Assembly: GCA_020850355.1 (NCBI GenBank)
Contig: JADZEX010000018.1
Location: forward strand, 124,001 to 188,000
Origin: Fimbriimonadaceae bacterium
Lineage (GTDB): Bacteria; Armatimonadota; UBA10988
Length of the DNA stretch: 64,000 bases
Direction: 5' to 3'
Program-made: the position numbers and the translations under genes
Shown here: one piece after another, positions 50,421 through 59,313 of the stretch
Numbering within the stretch: position 1 is the first letter of the stretch
Layout of the letters: every line of letters begins with the position of its first letter
The notes under the pieces: generated by a model
Told to the model about the DNA's origin: nothing
The model's database searches: none
Seen by the model: the letters and a program-made list of their open reading frames with translations, nothing else

Positions 50421-51173
50421 TGGGCGCAGCCAGCCGGCCAACGGGCAGTCCGGCAGCTCGCGCATCGCCGCCGCCAGGACCGCCGCCGTGACCGCGGCGC
50501 CGGCTGGCGTGGTGTGGGTGTGGTCGGTCGGCCCAAAGTACTCGGCGGCGACGCGGTGCTGGCCCATGGCCTCGTAGCGTTGCGCCACCAGGTCGTTGAG
50601 ATCGAGCCAACGGGCCCCCGCCGCCGCGGCCGCTTCGCGCGACCAGAGTCCATAGTCGGGGGTGTTGCGGGCCACGCGCCCATCGACCCAGAGGTTGCGC
50701 GGCACCGGCGAGAGGACGAGCACCGCGGCGCCGGCGGCCTGGGCCTCGGCCACGTACCGCCGCAGGTACCAGCCGTAGGTATGCACCACTTCCACTTCGC
50801 CGGTGGCGGGGTCGGTGACCTCGGCGGTCTCGTCGCCGTTGCCCTTCAGCGACGCGCGGCGCCGGGGGTCGCTGAGGCCACCGCCATCGTTGTGGCCGAA
50901 CTGCAGCAGCACCCAGTCACCCGGCCGCAGCAGCGCGCGGAGCTGGTCCCACAGCCCTTCGCGCAGAAAGGTGCGACTGCTGCGTCCGCCGCGGGCGCGG
51001 TTGACCACCTGCACTTGCGCCGGATCCCAATGCTCGGCGAAGGGCCGCCCCCAGCCCTGCTGGCCGGCGGTGGAGTTGCTGACGGTCGAGTCACCCACCA
51101 GGTAGATGGTCGGCAACGCTGCCGGCGGGGCGGCGAGCAGCGCGAACACGCAGAGCAGCCCGGACCAAGGCAT
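50412..51173 (-). CDS. Secreted SGNH hydrolase, rhamnogalacturonan acetylesterase-like (CE12)
   Basis: 253 residues with a signal peptide (GLLCVFALLAAPPAALP). SGNH blocks: I YLVGDSTVSN (nucleophile Ser), II RGGRSSRTF (Gly), III LLQFGHNDGG (Asn), V DHTHTTPAG (Asp and His). This set and spacing match carbohydrate esterases that remove acetyl groups from pectin-like polymers. It agrees with the other polysaccharide-active enzymes of the window. The ATG is preceded by GGGAGG. A parS-type site lies 33 bases upstream of the start. Confidence 0.88.
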   Translation of the reverse strand: MPWSGLLCVFALLAAPPAALPTIYLVGDSTVSNSTAGQQGWGRPFAEHWDPAQVQVVNRARGGRSSRTFLREGLWDQLRALLRPGDWVLLQFGHNDGGGLSDPRRRASLKGNGDETAEVTDPATGEVEVVHTYGWYLRRYVAEAQAAGAAVLVLSPVPRNLWVDGRVARNTPDYGLWSREAAAAAGARWLDLNDLVAQRYEAMGQHRVAAEYFGPTDHTHTTPAGAAVTAAVLAAAMRELPDCPLAGWLRPAP

Positions 51174-51206
51174 CGCGGTCCTCCCGCGGCCGCTGGCGGG
51201 GCGACG

Positions 51207-51222
51207 TGTTTCACGTGAAACA
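51207..51222. promoter_or_regulatory. parS site 1 (ParB-loading site)
   Basis: TGTTTCACGTGAAACA, a perfect 16-bp palindrome identical to the bacterial parS consensus. It lies in the 67-bp gap between the SGNH gene and the TPR gene. Confidence 0.9.
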
Positions 51223-51240
51223 CGCCGCCCGACAGACTGT

Positions 51241-51867
51241 CTAGTGCTGCGCCCAGAACACCAGCAGCGCGCTCAGCAGGCCGAGCAGGGCCACGATCCC
51301 GCCGCCGCAGCCGGCCTTCTTGCCAGCCTTGGCGTCGCCGCCCTTCCGCAGCTCGGCCGCCGCCGCCATGACGTCGGACGTGGCGGTCTTCTTGGCCGGC
51401 TTGGCACCGAAATCGAAGTCCAGGCCGGTCAGGTCGATCCCGCCGAGGCCACCGCCCGGTGCCACCGCCGAGCTGCCATCTTTGGTGATCTGCTCGGCTG
51501 CCTTGGCCGTCTGCTCGAAGGCGGTCTTGGCCTTGGCGTGGTTCGGGTCGTTCAGCAGCGCTACATTGAACTGGCCGTGCGCCTCCCGCAGGCGGTCCTG
51601 CTTGGCGATCGCGAAGCCGAGGTAGTAGGCCGCGTCGGCCGAGGAGCCGTCGAGTTCGGCGGCGCGCTCGAAAATGCGCTCGGCGTCTTGCCAGCGCTCA
51701 CGCTTGGCCTGCGCCAGACCGAGGTACATCGTCAGCCGGAAGTTCTCTTTGTCGTACTCGATGGCCTGCCGTAGTTGCGGCACGGCCGCTTCCATGTCAC
51801 CGCTCTTGAACGTGTCGATCGCTCGTTGGGTGACCTCCTCCGGGGTCGGGAGCGCGCTGTCCGCCAT
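51241..51867 (-). CDS. TPR protein with C-terminal membrane anchor
   Basis: 208 residues. Three TPR repeats at the N-terminus (about 10-115; RAIDTFKSGDMEAAVPQLRQ, LAQAKRERWQDAERIFERA, AKQDRLREAHGQFNVALLN), a flexible Gly/Lys linker (about 130-185), and a C-terminal hydrophobic helix (CGGGIVALLGLLSALLVFWA) that reaches almost to the end. This is a tail-anchored layout with the TPR part in the cytoplasm and no signal peptide. GAGGAG precedes the ATG and a perfect TATAAT lies 34 bases upstream. Function unknown. Confidence 0.75.
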   Translation of the reverse strand: MADSALPTPEEVTQRAIDTFKSGDMEAAVPQLRQAIEYDKENFRLTMYLGLAQAKRERWQDAERIFERAAELDGSSADAAYYLGFAIAKQDRLREAHGQFNVALLNDPNHAKAKTAFEQTAKAAEQITKDGSSAVAPGGGLGGIDLTGLDFDFGAKPAKKTATSDVMAAAAELRKGGDAKAGKKAGCGGGIVALLGLLSALLVFWAQH

Positions 51868-51900
51868 CGGGGTGTCTCCTCACTGCCTCAACTGGCGCCC

Positions 51901-51906
51901 ATTATA
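51901..51906 (-). promoter_or_regulatory. -10 box of the tail-anchored TPR gene
   Basis: TATAAT on the minus strand, 34 bases before the ATG; no good -35 at 16-18 bp. Confidence 0.5.
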
Positions 51907-51955
51907 ACCAACCGGCGCGCTGCGCGCTACCGCCCCGGCGGCGGCGAGGCCGACC

Positions 51956-51984
51956 TTGCGAGCGGACCCGGACTGTGGTAGCGT
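51956..51984 (+). promoter_or_regulatory. Promoter of the agarase-like hydrolase
   Basis: TTGCGA (51956-51961), 17-bp spacer, TAGCGT (51979-51984). Start near 51991, leader about 12 nt. Confidence 0.5.
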
Positions 51985-52002
51985 CCCCCGGCGGAGAGTC
52001 AC

Positions 52003-53997
52003 GTGAGCGAGCGCAGCGCCTGGGAGTTGACGCAGCGACTGGGTGACCTGCTGCCGATCGAAGGCCCGGCCGCCCTGCCCGGCGCGCGGGGCTACCGCGC
52101 CAGTGCCGTGGGCGATGGGCTGGCCTGGGCCGTGCCGGCCGGCAGCCTCAGCAGCGGCGACGAAGTCGGCTGCGACCTGCTGCTGGAGGGCACCCACCTG
52201 GCGGTCTTCCAGCTCACCTTGCAGGCCGGCGCCGGGGGTCCGGCGTTCCACCTGACCTTCTCGCTGCTCAACCAGTGTCAGGCGCGGCTGCGGCTGGCGT
52301 TGACACACCTCGATCAGAACCGCTGGTCGCTCGGCCGCGAAGGAGCTTGTCTGAAGCGAATGTGCGGCGGCGACCGACTGGACCCCGCCAGCATCGACCG
52401 GGCGACGTTGCAGGTGATCCGCAAATCGGCCGAGCCAGTGTGCTTCTGCCTCACGCCACTGGGCGGCGGCCCGGCCCAGCCACCATTGACCAGCCCGCTG
52501 CTACCGGCCGGGCCGCTGCTCGACGAGCTGGGACAGAGCCGGCTGCACACCTGGACGGGGCGGACGCGCAACGCCGCGGCGCTGGCGGAGCGCCTGCAGG
52601 CCCAGGCCGCCGCGGCCCCAGCACAGGCCTGGCCCGCTTCGTGGAGCCGCTGGGGTGGCTGGTCGGCGCAGCAGCGAGAGGCCACGGGGTGGTTCCGGCG
52701 CGAGCACGATGGGCAGCGCTGGTGGCTGGTCGACCCGGCGGGGCATCCCTTCTGGTCAACCGGCCTGGACTGCGTCGAGGTGCGCACCGAGGCCAAGTTC
52801 GATCTCCTGGAAGCGGCCCTCAGCGAGCTACCCGACGACGACGGCAGCGGCCTGATCCGCTACGGCGACGCCGCGCGCGGGGGCCAGGCGGTGAACTACC
52901 TGGCCGCCAACTTCCGCCGGGTCTTTGGCGACGGCTGGCTGGTGCAGTGGGAACAGCTTGCCCTCGCCGAGTTGCGCCGCACGGGCTTCAACACCGTCGC
53001 CAACTGGTCCCGCTGGGAGACCGCGGCCGCGGCGGGCTTCCCCTATGTCCGGCCGCTGCACTTCGCGCCCACTCGCACGCAGCTGGTCTTCCGGGACTTC
53101 CCCGATGTCTTCCACCCCGGCTTCCTGGCCGACGCCGGCGAGTTCGCCGAGCAGCTCCACCCGACGCTGACCGACCAGGCGCTGATCGGCTACTTCCTGA
53201 TGAACGAGCCGACTTGGGGCTTCGCCAAGCAGACCCCGGCCGAGGGGATGCTGCTGAACTACCCCGCCGGCCCGGCGCGCGTCGCCTTCGCCGAGTTCCT
53301 GCGCCGGCGCTACCCCGACGACACGGCCCTGCGCGCCGCCTGGGGGCCGACCGCCAGCTTCGAGCAGGCGGCCGGCGGGGCCTGGCCCGGGCCCTACGGT
53401 CCCGCTGCCTCCGCCGACCTGGCCGACTTCAGCTCGCACCTCGTGAAGCGCTACTTCGATCGGCTCAGCGCCGCCTGCCGGCAGGTCGACCCGCACCACC
53501 TCAACCTCGGCGTGCGCTACTACACCGTGCCGCCGGGCTGGGCCCTGGCCGGTATGCGGACCTTCGACGTGTTCAGCCTGAACAGCTACACCGACCAGGT
53601 CCCCGCCGACCGCCTGGCCCCGCTGGCCGAGCGCCTGGAGATGCCGGTGCTGATCGGCGAGTGGCACTTCGGCGCCCTCGATGCCGGGCTCCCGGCGACG
53701 GGCATCGGCCACGTCGCTGACCAGGCTGCCCGCGGCCAGGCTTACCGGGTCTACCTCGAAGACGCCGCCGCGCAGCCCTGGTGTGTTGGCGCCCACTGGT
53801 TCACGCTCTACGACCAGAGCGCTCTCGGCCGCTTCGATGGCGAGAACTACAACATTGGCTTCGTGGATGTCTGCCACCAGCCCTACGAACCCCTCGCCGC
53901 GGCGGCCCGCGCCGCCCACGAGGTCCTCTACGCGGTGGCAGCCGGCGAGCAGCCGCCCTACGACCAACGGCCGGAGTACCGGCCGAGGTTGTTCTGA
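52003..53997 (+). CDS. Beta-agarase-like glycoside hydrolase (GH50/GH42-like)
   Basis: 664 residues, no clear signal peptide. The N-terminal 200 residues form a CBM-like sandwich. The catalytic barrel begins with GWFRREHDGQRWWLVDPAGH and PFWSTGLDCVEV, the typical opening of agarase-type enzymes. The acid/base candidate is in GYFLMNEPTWGF (Glu near 401) and the nucleophile candidate in MPVLIGEWHFG (Glu near 553). FNTVANWSRWE is a conserved barrel strand between them. Start GTG 52003 with GGAGAG upstream. Polymer specificity cannot be told. Confidence 0.78.
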   Translation: MSERSAWELTQRLGDLLPIEGPAALPGARGYRASAVGDGLAWAVPAGSLSSGDEVGCDLLLEGTHLAVFQLTLQAGAGGPAFHLTFSLLNQCQARLRLALTHLDQNRWSLGREGACLKRMCGGDRLDPASIDRATLQVIRKSAEPVCFCLTPLGGGPAQPPLTSPLLPAGPLLDELGQSRLHTWTGRTRNAAALAERLQAQAAAAPAQAWPASWSRWGGWSAQQREATGWFRREHDGQRWWLVDPAGHPFWSTGLDCVEVRTEAKFDLLEAALSELPDDDGSGLIRYGDAARGGQAVNYLAANFRRVFGDGWLVQWEQLALAELRRTGFNTVANWSRWETAAAAGFPYVRPLHFAPTRTQLVFRDFPDVFHPGFLADAGEFAEQLHPTLTDQALIGYFLMNEPTWGFAKQTPAEGMLLNYPAGPARVAFAEFLRRRYPDDTALRAAWGPTASFEQAAGGAWPGPYGPAASADLADFSSHLVKRYFDRLSAACRQVDPHHLNLGVRYYTVPPGWALAGMRTFDVFSLNSYTDQVPADRLAPLAERLEMPVLIGEWHFGALDAGLPATGIGHVADQAARGQAYRVYLEDAAAQPWCVGAHWFTLYDQSALGRFDGENYNIGFVDVCHQPYEPLAAAARAAHEVLYAVAAGEQPPYDQRPEYRPRLF

Positions 53998-54110
53998 GGG
54001 AGGGCCGGCACCGCTCCCCTCCGTCGACGTGAGGTCCGCAGCAAGTGCGTGACACAGGGCGGCCGAGCTGGGCCGCAAACTGGCAGCAGGCTCCGCTGCC
54101 ATGCACCGCG

Positions 54111-54157
54111 GCGCACCACGCGGGCGTCCTGGACACTATGGCGCACCACACGGGCGT
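54111..54157. repeat. 30-bp-spaced direct repeat in the gap before the HIT gene
   Basis: GCGCACCACGCGGGCGT (54111-54127) and GCGCACCACACGGGCGT (54141-54157), 16 of 17 bases identical, spaced one 30-bp period. It lies upstream of a -10 (TATGAT, 54196-54201), so it may be a binding site pair for a regulator. Confidence 0.55.
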
Positions 54158-54218
54158 GGTTCGCGCGGTGGCTGGTTGCACCGTCCGACCCGTGGTATGA
54201 TGGGTGCCGGAGCAGTCC

Positions 54219-54764
54219 ATGACTGGTGGCTCGCAGTCACCTCCAACAGAATGCCAGGTCTGTTGCTCGAATGCCGGTCGCCGACGGATCTCGCCAGGTG
54301 TTCAGATCTACCGTGGGAGCCATTGGCTGGTGGAACACGGCTACCCCTGCTCGCGTCCGGGCTGGGTGGTGGTGGTGCTGGCCACACATGCCGAGGCGCT
54401 CCATGATATTCCCCCCGAAGCAGCCACGGAGTTGGGGCAGTTGCTGCTGGCAGTTGGCAGCAGCCTACGCGAGGTGATGGGGTCCACGAAGGAGTATGTC
54501 TCCTGCCTGTCGGACTTGACTGGCTTCGAACACATTCACTTCCACCTCGTGGCGCGCCTCCCGACCGACGCGGGCCAGGTCGCAGGCAAGCAACTGCTGG
54601 TGACCCTCCGGGCCGCTGACGGCGTGGTCCCGGCCGGCGTCCGCCGGGATATCCAGCGGCTGTGTCGGTCGCTCCGCCCAGCGGTGACCCGCCGGATGGC
54701 GGCGTACGCGGCAGGCGAAACTGCACGGCCAGGCTTGGTGCCAGCGCAGGCCGCTGCGGGGTAG
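54219..54764 (+). CDS. HIT-like nucleotide-binding protein
   Basis: 181 residues. The HIT motif is intact (HIHFHLVA, His105-His107-His109), following GWVVVVLATHAEALHDI and an alpha-helical region. An N-terminal Cys cluster (CQVCC) could bind zinc, as in many HIT proteins. HIT enzymes hydrolyse or transfer nucleotides such as Ap4A or aminoacyl-AMP. ATG 54219 is chosen because GGAG lies six bases upstream and the -10 at 54196-54201 places transcription after the alternative GTG at 54204. It converges with the nucleotidyltransferase gene, the stops one base apart. Confidence 0.8.
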   Translation: MTGGSQSPPTECQVCCSNAGRRRISPGVQIYRGSHWLVEHGYPCSRPGWVVVVLATHAEALHDIPPEAATELGQLLLAVGSSLREVMGSTKEYVSCLSDLTGFEHIHFHLVARLPTDAGQVAGKQLLVTLRAADGVVPAGVRRDIQRLCRSLRPAVTRRMAAYAAGETARPGLVPAQAAAG

Positions 54765-54765
54765 A

Positions 54766-55782
54766 CTAGATGGTCAAGTACTCGAGCATGGCCTCTCCCC
54801 ACTGCTCGCGGTGCGCGTAGACGAAGCGGGTCAGTTCGGCGCTGACCACACCGGCCGTGACCCGCATCTGGCGGTACGCTGGCGACCGGTACCGTTCGTC
54901 GTAGCCATACTGCAGGGTGTTGCGTGCCGCGTCGTCGTGGATTGCCTCCAAGAACAAGTCGTAGGCGGCGAGCAGACGTCGGTACCCATCGTCGTGGAGA
55001 GCCCGGTAGACCGCGCAGATGCGCTCGAGCGGTGTCAGGTCCAGCATTGAGCGCAGATAGTCCGGTCCGTTGCTCTGGCGACTGTAGTTGAGCAAACGCA
55101 ACAGCAGGCCGGCATACATCACCACACGGCTATGCCGGAGTTTGCTGTGTCGCAACGCCCACTTCTCGCGTTCGTTCCAGAACTGGAACTGGTAGTTGAC
55201 GCAAATGGTCCGGAAGTACCTGATAGCATCATTGAGCAGGTAGACAGGGGCCTTGTGGCGTTCACGCTCCACGAGACCCAGGTAGTGCTCAAGGAGGGCG
55301 TCCGCGGCCTGGCGGCAGGCATCTGGGCCGTAGACCACTCGGCACTCCATCAACATCAGCAGACGCTGGGCGATCATGTCGAGCGTGTCTTCGCCGGCAC
55401 CGGCCACCGCCAGCAGTCTCGCCAGGTCCTGATGCCGATCCGGTGCAAACACGCCTTTGGGGTTGGGGCACGCCATTCCCAGCGCTTGCACCACCTGGGC
55501 GGTGGTCGCATAGACGGCTTGAATGACGTCCGCTTCCAACGGGCGCAGCGTCACCACGAGGAAGTCCAGGTCGGACACCTCCGAAGCCTCAAGGCGACCG
55601 TAACTGCCGGCCACCGCGAGACCCAGGTCGCGGCACTGGTCGCCACTCAGGGCTGCGGCCAGAGCGGCCTGCAATACCTGCAGCCGCTCTCGCGAAAAAG
55701 CCCACGCCGCGGCGAGGCGCGGGAAGGCCGCCAGAGGCTCGTCGCCGCCCAGGAAGTGCTCCGCAATCTGCAGCCGTGTCAT
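54766..55782 (-). CDS. Nucleotidyltransferase-fold protein (GlnD/DUF294-like)
   Basis: 338 residues. The polymerase-beta-type nucleotidyltransferase motif is complete: AGSYGRLEASEVSDLDFLVV (Gly59-Ser60, Ser70, Asp71, Asp73). A helical C-terminal region (about 130-338) has no recognised domain; it includes YLLNDAIRYFRTICVNYQFQ. Members transfer NMP groups to proteins, RNA or small molecules. The amino-acid composition (more Tyr, Asn, Gln) and looser codon use than neighbours suggest acquisition by transfer. Weak -10 (TAGGAT, 55814-55809). It may pair with the convergent HIT gene. Confidence 0.8.
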   Translation of the reverse strand: MTRLQIAEHFLGGDEPLAAFPRLAAAWAFSRERLQVLQAALAAALSGDQCRDLGLAVAGSYGRLEASEVSDLDFLVVTLRPLEADVIQAVYATTAQVVQALGMACPNPKGVFAPDRHQDLARLLAVAGAGEDTLDMIAQRLLMLMECRVVYGPDACRQAADALLEHYLGLVERERHKAPVYLLNDAIRYFRTICVNYQFQFWNEREKWALRHSKLRHSRVVMYAGLLLRLLNYSRQSNGPDYLRSMLDLTPLERICAVYRALHDDGYRRLLAAYDLFLEAIHDDAARNTLQYGYDERYRSPAYRQMRVTAGVVSAELTRFVYAHREQWGEAMLEYLTI

Positions 55783-55904
55783 GGTAAGCCTGCCCTGGCG
55801 CGCCGCACATCCTACCGTTCTTGCCGCGCTCGCCTGACCCGACGCCAGGCAGTCTGTCGAGGTTCCAGCAGCACATCTAATGTCACCGAGTATGTCGGCG
55901 GCCG

Positions 55905-57299
55905 CTACTCCTTCCCAGCCCCCGCCTTGCCGCCGATGTCGGCCGCGTCGGTGGTGGGCAGGTGCTGCGCCAGGGCCGCCTTGGTGGCCGCGTGCTCCGG
56001 CCGGGGGGCGAGGTTGGTGTACTCCAGCGGGTCGGTCAGCTCGTCGTACAGCTCCTCGTCACCGTTGGCGTAACGGATGTAGCGCCACTGCGCCGTACGA
56101 ATGGCGTGGTTGCGGTAGAGGTAGGTCGTCAGCGCGGGGCGGTCCCAGGGGCGGAGCGGCCGTTCGAGCAGCGGGCGGAGACTCGGGGCCGTGACATGCT
56201 CGGGAGTCGGCAGGTCGCAGAGGTCGCAGAGCGTGGGGTAGATTCCCATGAAGTCGACCGGCTGCGCGCAGGTGCCGCCGGGGCGGGTGACGCCGGGCAC
56301 GACCCACAGGTGGGGGCTGCGGGTGGCTTCCTCCCAGAGCGCGAACTTCCGCCAGTGCGATTTCTCGCCGAGGTGCCAGCCGTGGTCGCTCCAGAGACAG
56401 ACCAGGGTGTTGTCGCGGTGCGGGCTGGCGTCGAGCGCGGCGATCAGCCGGCCGATGTTCAGGTCGGTGTAGGCGATGCAGGCCAGGTAAGCTTGCACCG
56501 CTTCCTTCCAGCGCCCCGACTCGAGGATCTTGGCGTGGTCGCCGTCTGGCTTGGCCATCCGGCGGCCGGCTGGTGGCACATCGTCCAGGTCGTCAGCCTT
56601 CCAGGGCGGGAGCTGGATGCCGCTCAGCGGGAACAGGTCGAACCACTTCCGCGGCACCGCCCAGGTCATGTGCGGGATCTGGAAGCCGCAGGCCAGGAAG
56701 AACGGCTGGCGCTGCGGCTGGCCGAGGCGTTGGATGGTCCAGTCGGCGAAGGCATAGTCGCGGAGGTCCTCGTCGCGGCAGTCGAGCGGGGCGAAGCGGA
56801 TCCCGCCAATGCCGCCCTGGGCCTTGTTGCGGGCGTCGTTCGGCAGGTCGCCGGGACCGAGGTACTCGTCCCACTCCGGCCGCCGGGCATAGGATTCGTG
56901 GTAGATCTTGCCGGTCCCCCGGACGCTGTAGCCGGCGCGCCGGAAGGCCGCGGTCAGGGGCTGCTCGACCGGGACCACCGTGCGCCAGTCGTTGTTGTTC
57001 TCATAGACGCCGGTCTGGTGCGGCCGCAGTCCCGACATCAGCGCCGCCCGTGAGGCGTTGCAGACCGGCGCGGCGCAGTAGGCGTTGGTGAAGTTGACCC
57101 CGCGCGCCGCCAGGGCGTCGAGGTGCGGCGTCTTGGCCTGCGGGTGGCGCCCCAGACTGCCGATCCAGTGGTTCAGATCGTCGATGGCGATGAACAGCAC
57201 GTTGGGCCGGCTGGCCGAGCGGCCGTGCCGCAGGACTCCGAAGCTGCAGGCCGTGCCGGCGGCCGCTGACAAGAAGGTTCGGCGCGAGAGTTGGCGCAT
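55905..57299 (-). CDS. Tat-exported sulfatase (iduronate-2-sulfatase-like)
   Basis: 464 residues. The N-terminus MRQLSRRTFLSAAAG is a twin-arginine signal, so the enzyme is exported folded. The sulfatase motif CNASRAALMSG (Cys80 to Arg84, C-x-A-S-R) carries the Cys that is converted to formylglycine. Metal ligands are in FIAIDDLNHW (Asp40, Asp41) and in CLWSDHGWHLGEK. It cleaves sulfate esters from polysaccharides in the periplasm or outside. No FGE gene is in the window. Last gene of a series purA, GH99-like, EamA, sulfatase; 22 bp follow the EamA stop. Confidence 0.93.
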   Translation of the reverse strand: MRQLSRRTFLSAAAGTACSFGVLRHGRSASRPNVLFIAIDDLNHWIGSLGRHPQAKTPHLDALAARGVNFTNAYCAAPVCNASRAALMSGLRPHQTGVYENNNDWRTVVPVEQPLTAAFRRAGYSVRGTGKIYHESYARRPEWDEYLGPGDLPNDARNKAQGGIGGIRFAPLDCRDEDLRDYAFADWTIQRLGQPQRQPFFLACGFQIPHMTWAVPRKWFDLFPLSGIQLPPWKADDLDDVPPAGRRMAKPDGDHAKILESGRWKEAVQAYLACIAYTDLNIGRLIAALDASPHRDNTLVCLWSDHGWHLGEKSHWRKFALWEEATRSPHLWVVPGVTRPGGTCAQPVDFMGIYPTLCDLCDLPTPEHVTAPSLRPLLERPLRPWDRPALTTYLYRNHAIRTAQWRYIRYANGDEELYDELTDPLEYTNLAPRPEHAATKAALAQHLPTTDAADIGGKAGAGKE

Positions 57300-57321
57300 C
57301 GAGTGGCTCCCAGCCGCCGCC

Positions 57322-58200
57322 CTATTCGGCAGCGCTGGCGCCGGGCCCTTCCGCCGGCTGCCGCGCGATCAGCAGCGTCGCGCCCAGCACCAGCAGCCCA
57401 CCCCAGCACTGGGCCCCGCGCGGCGCCTCGCCGAGCAGCAGCCAGGCCGCCGCAATGCCGTAGACCGGCTCCAGGGCGGCGCTGACGCCGACCAGTCCGA
57501 CGCGCAGCAACGGCAGCGACCAGGTGAACAGACCGTGCGCGCAGCCCGTGAAGACCACCCCCAGCAGCACCAGCCAGGCGGCCTCGGGTGCGGTCAACGC
57601 CGTCAGCTGGCGGCCCGCCAGGGGCAGCAGCAGCACTCCGCCGACCAGCATCTGGCCGCCCGCCAGGCTGAGTGCCGGGACCGCCTGGCGGAGGCGCCGG
57701 TTGAGCAAGGTCAGCCAGGCGAAGGTCGCGCCCGAGGCGATCCCAGCCGCGGCCGCCGCGCCAGCGGTGCCGCTCGGACGCCAGTCGGGCACCACCCACA
57801 CCAGGCCGAGCATAACCAGTGCCACGGCCAGCAGATCGACGCGGGCCAGCGGCTGGCGCAGCCAGCCCCAACCGAGCAGCAGCACAAAGGCCGGGTAGCT
57901 GGCGAAGGTGAGCAGCCCAAGCGCCACCCCACCGCGCTGGATCGCCGCGAAGAAGAGCCACCAGTGCAGGCCGAGCAAGGCGCCACTGGCCGCCAGGAGC
58001 GGTCCCCGGCCACGCCAGGCGGCCCACGGCGACCGGCCCTGGGCGGCCAGCAGGAGCGTCAGGGCGAGGCCGCCGAGCAGGGCCCGCAGGGCGCTGATCA
58101 AGAGCGGCGGCGCGGTGACCTGCCGGCCCACCAGGCCGGCGAGACCGAACAGCAGGACAGCCGTCTGCAGCGCCAGCAGCGCCTGTCGGGTCGGACTCAC
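57322..58200 (-). CDS. EamA/DMT superfamily transporter
   Basis: 292 residues with ten membrane helices arranged as two EamA repeats (1-140 and 150-285). Repeat 1 shows LLGLHWWLFFAAIQRGGVAL, repeat 2 GCAHGLFTWSLPLLRVGLV followed by ALEPVYGIAAAWLLLGE, the standard end motif. Family members export amino acids, nucleotides or other metabolites; the substrate is unknown. The GTG start overlaps the stop of the GH99-like gene by four bases (GTGA). Confidence 0.9.
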   Translation of the reverse strand: MSPTRQALLALQTAVLLFGLAGLVGRQVTAPPLLISALRALLGGLALTLLLAAQGRSPWAAWRGRGPLLAASGALLGLHWWLFFAAIQRGGVALGLLTFASYPAFVLLLGWGWLRQPLARVDLLAVALVMLGLVWVVPDWRPSGTAGAAAAAGIASGATFAWLTLLNRRLRQAVPALSLAGGQMLVGGVLLLPLAGRQLTALTAPEAAWLVLLGVVFTGCAHGLFTWSLPLLRVGLVGVSAALEPVYGIAAAWLLLGEAPRGAQCWGGLLVLGATLLIARQPAEGPGASAAE

Positions 58201-59291
58201 GGTGCGGCGGGCCGCAGCGCCGCTGCCACAGCCCGGATCCGGGCGTCGCCCTCGCCGTGGGTCGGCGTCAGCCAGCCGCCCTCGTCGTTCTCGTTCCAGG
58301 CGTACAGAATCATCGCCTGCGCCGGGCAGGTCTCCGGGTTGGCTCGGGTCCAGGCCAGCGCCTCTCGGACGTGGGCGGTGAGCTGCTCCGGCGTCGCGTT
58401 GACCGCATCGCGCAGCGGCTGCTGCTGCTCGGGCGGCGTCGGGTCAGGCTGGGGCGTGAGCTTTGGGAACCAGGTCGGCGGGCGCTCGATTCGCGGGCGG
58501 GTGTCCCAGCCAGTGGTGGCGAAGGTGATGGTCTGCAGCTTGTGCTGTTTGACCAGCTCCCAGTGCCGCTGCCGCACCTGCGCGGTGAGATCGGCGTAGG
58601 ACAGCATCGCGCCGGCGTACTGCCCACCTGCGGCGTAGGCCGACCAGGCGTCGAACCCCAACTCGGCCAGGATCGCCGCGTCGTTGGGCGGCCACCAGCC
58701 CATGAAGGCGAGGTACGGCCGGCCGAGCCCGGCCGCCACCGCCTGGTCGCCCAGGCTGACGAAGTCGGCCTTGGTGAGCTGGTTTGGCTTGCCGAAGATG
58801 AACAGCAGCGGCCGGTTGCCCAGGACCTTGACGTAGTCGGCGGTCTGGAAGTGCTGCACCAGCCGCGGCCAGAAGGCCACCCCACGTCCGTCGAGACGAC
58901 CACCCTCCTCGACGAAGCAGTAGCGCAGCCCCTGCCGGACCGTGGACGCCTGATAGCGCCGCCGGGCGATCGTCAGGTTGCCCTCGTCGCCGTAGTCGAC
59001 GAAGGCCCAGTAGTCGAGCCCGGCCTCGACGGCGAGGGCGATTTCGCGGTCGATGGTCTCTTGCTGGTCGCCATTCAGGCGCACCGCGTCGGGGCCCAGG
59101 ATCTCGGCAAACCAGGGCAGCCGCCACTGGTACTTGCGCTGCCCGAGGGTCGACTCGACCTGGTCAACCGGCTGGCCCTCGCCATACCAGCAGTCCCAGC
59201 GGATGGCACCGACCAGCACCCGGCCCGCGTCGGCCGGCGCCACGCCGGCCTGCAACAGCGCAGTCAGCGCCAGGCAGGAACTCCACCCCAT
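58197..59291 (-). CDS. Exported GH99/WbsX-like glycoside hydrolase
   Basis: 364 residues with a signal peptide (SSCLALTALLQAGVAPADA). The body is a TIM barrel of the WbsX/GH99-like group: AIRWDCWYGEG, LDYWAFVDYGDEGNL, NRPLLFIFGKPNQL, YLAFMGWWPPND and the C-terminal ILYAWNENDEGGWLTPT, where AWNEWGEG is usual. Such proteins act on, or build, extracellular polysaccharides. The ATG at 59291 has GGAG seven bases upstream; the ATG two codons earlier would sit on that site. It starts 22 bp after purA. Confidence 0.8.
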   Translation of the reverse strand: MGWSSCLALTALLQAGVAPADAGRVLVGAIRWDCWYGEGQPVDQVESTLGQRKYQWRLPWFAEILGPDAVRLNGDQQETIDREIALAVEAGLDYWAFVDYGDEGNLTIARRRYQASTVRQGLRYCFVEEGGRLDGRGVAFWPRLVQHFQTADYVKVLGNRPLLFIFGKPNQLTKADFVSLGDQAVAAGLGRPYLAFMGWWPPNDAAILAELGFDAWSAYAAGGQYAGAMLSYADLTAQVRQRHWELVKQHKLQTITFATTGWDTRPRIERPPTWFPKLTPQPDPTPPEQQQPLRDAVNATPEQLTAHVREALAWTRANPETCPAQAMILYAWNENDEGGWLTPTHGEGDARIRAVAAALRPAAP

Positions 59292-59313
59292 CGCCATTCT
59301 CCGCGCGCTGGCT

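Noticed and set aside
51998-52008. TCACGTGA at the start of the agarase-like gene as a further parS site
   Set aside because: Only the central eight bases match; the flanking TGTT/AACA bases are absent.
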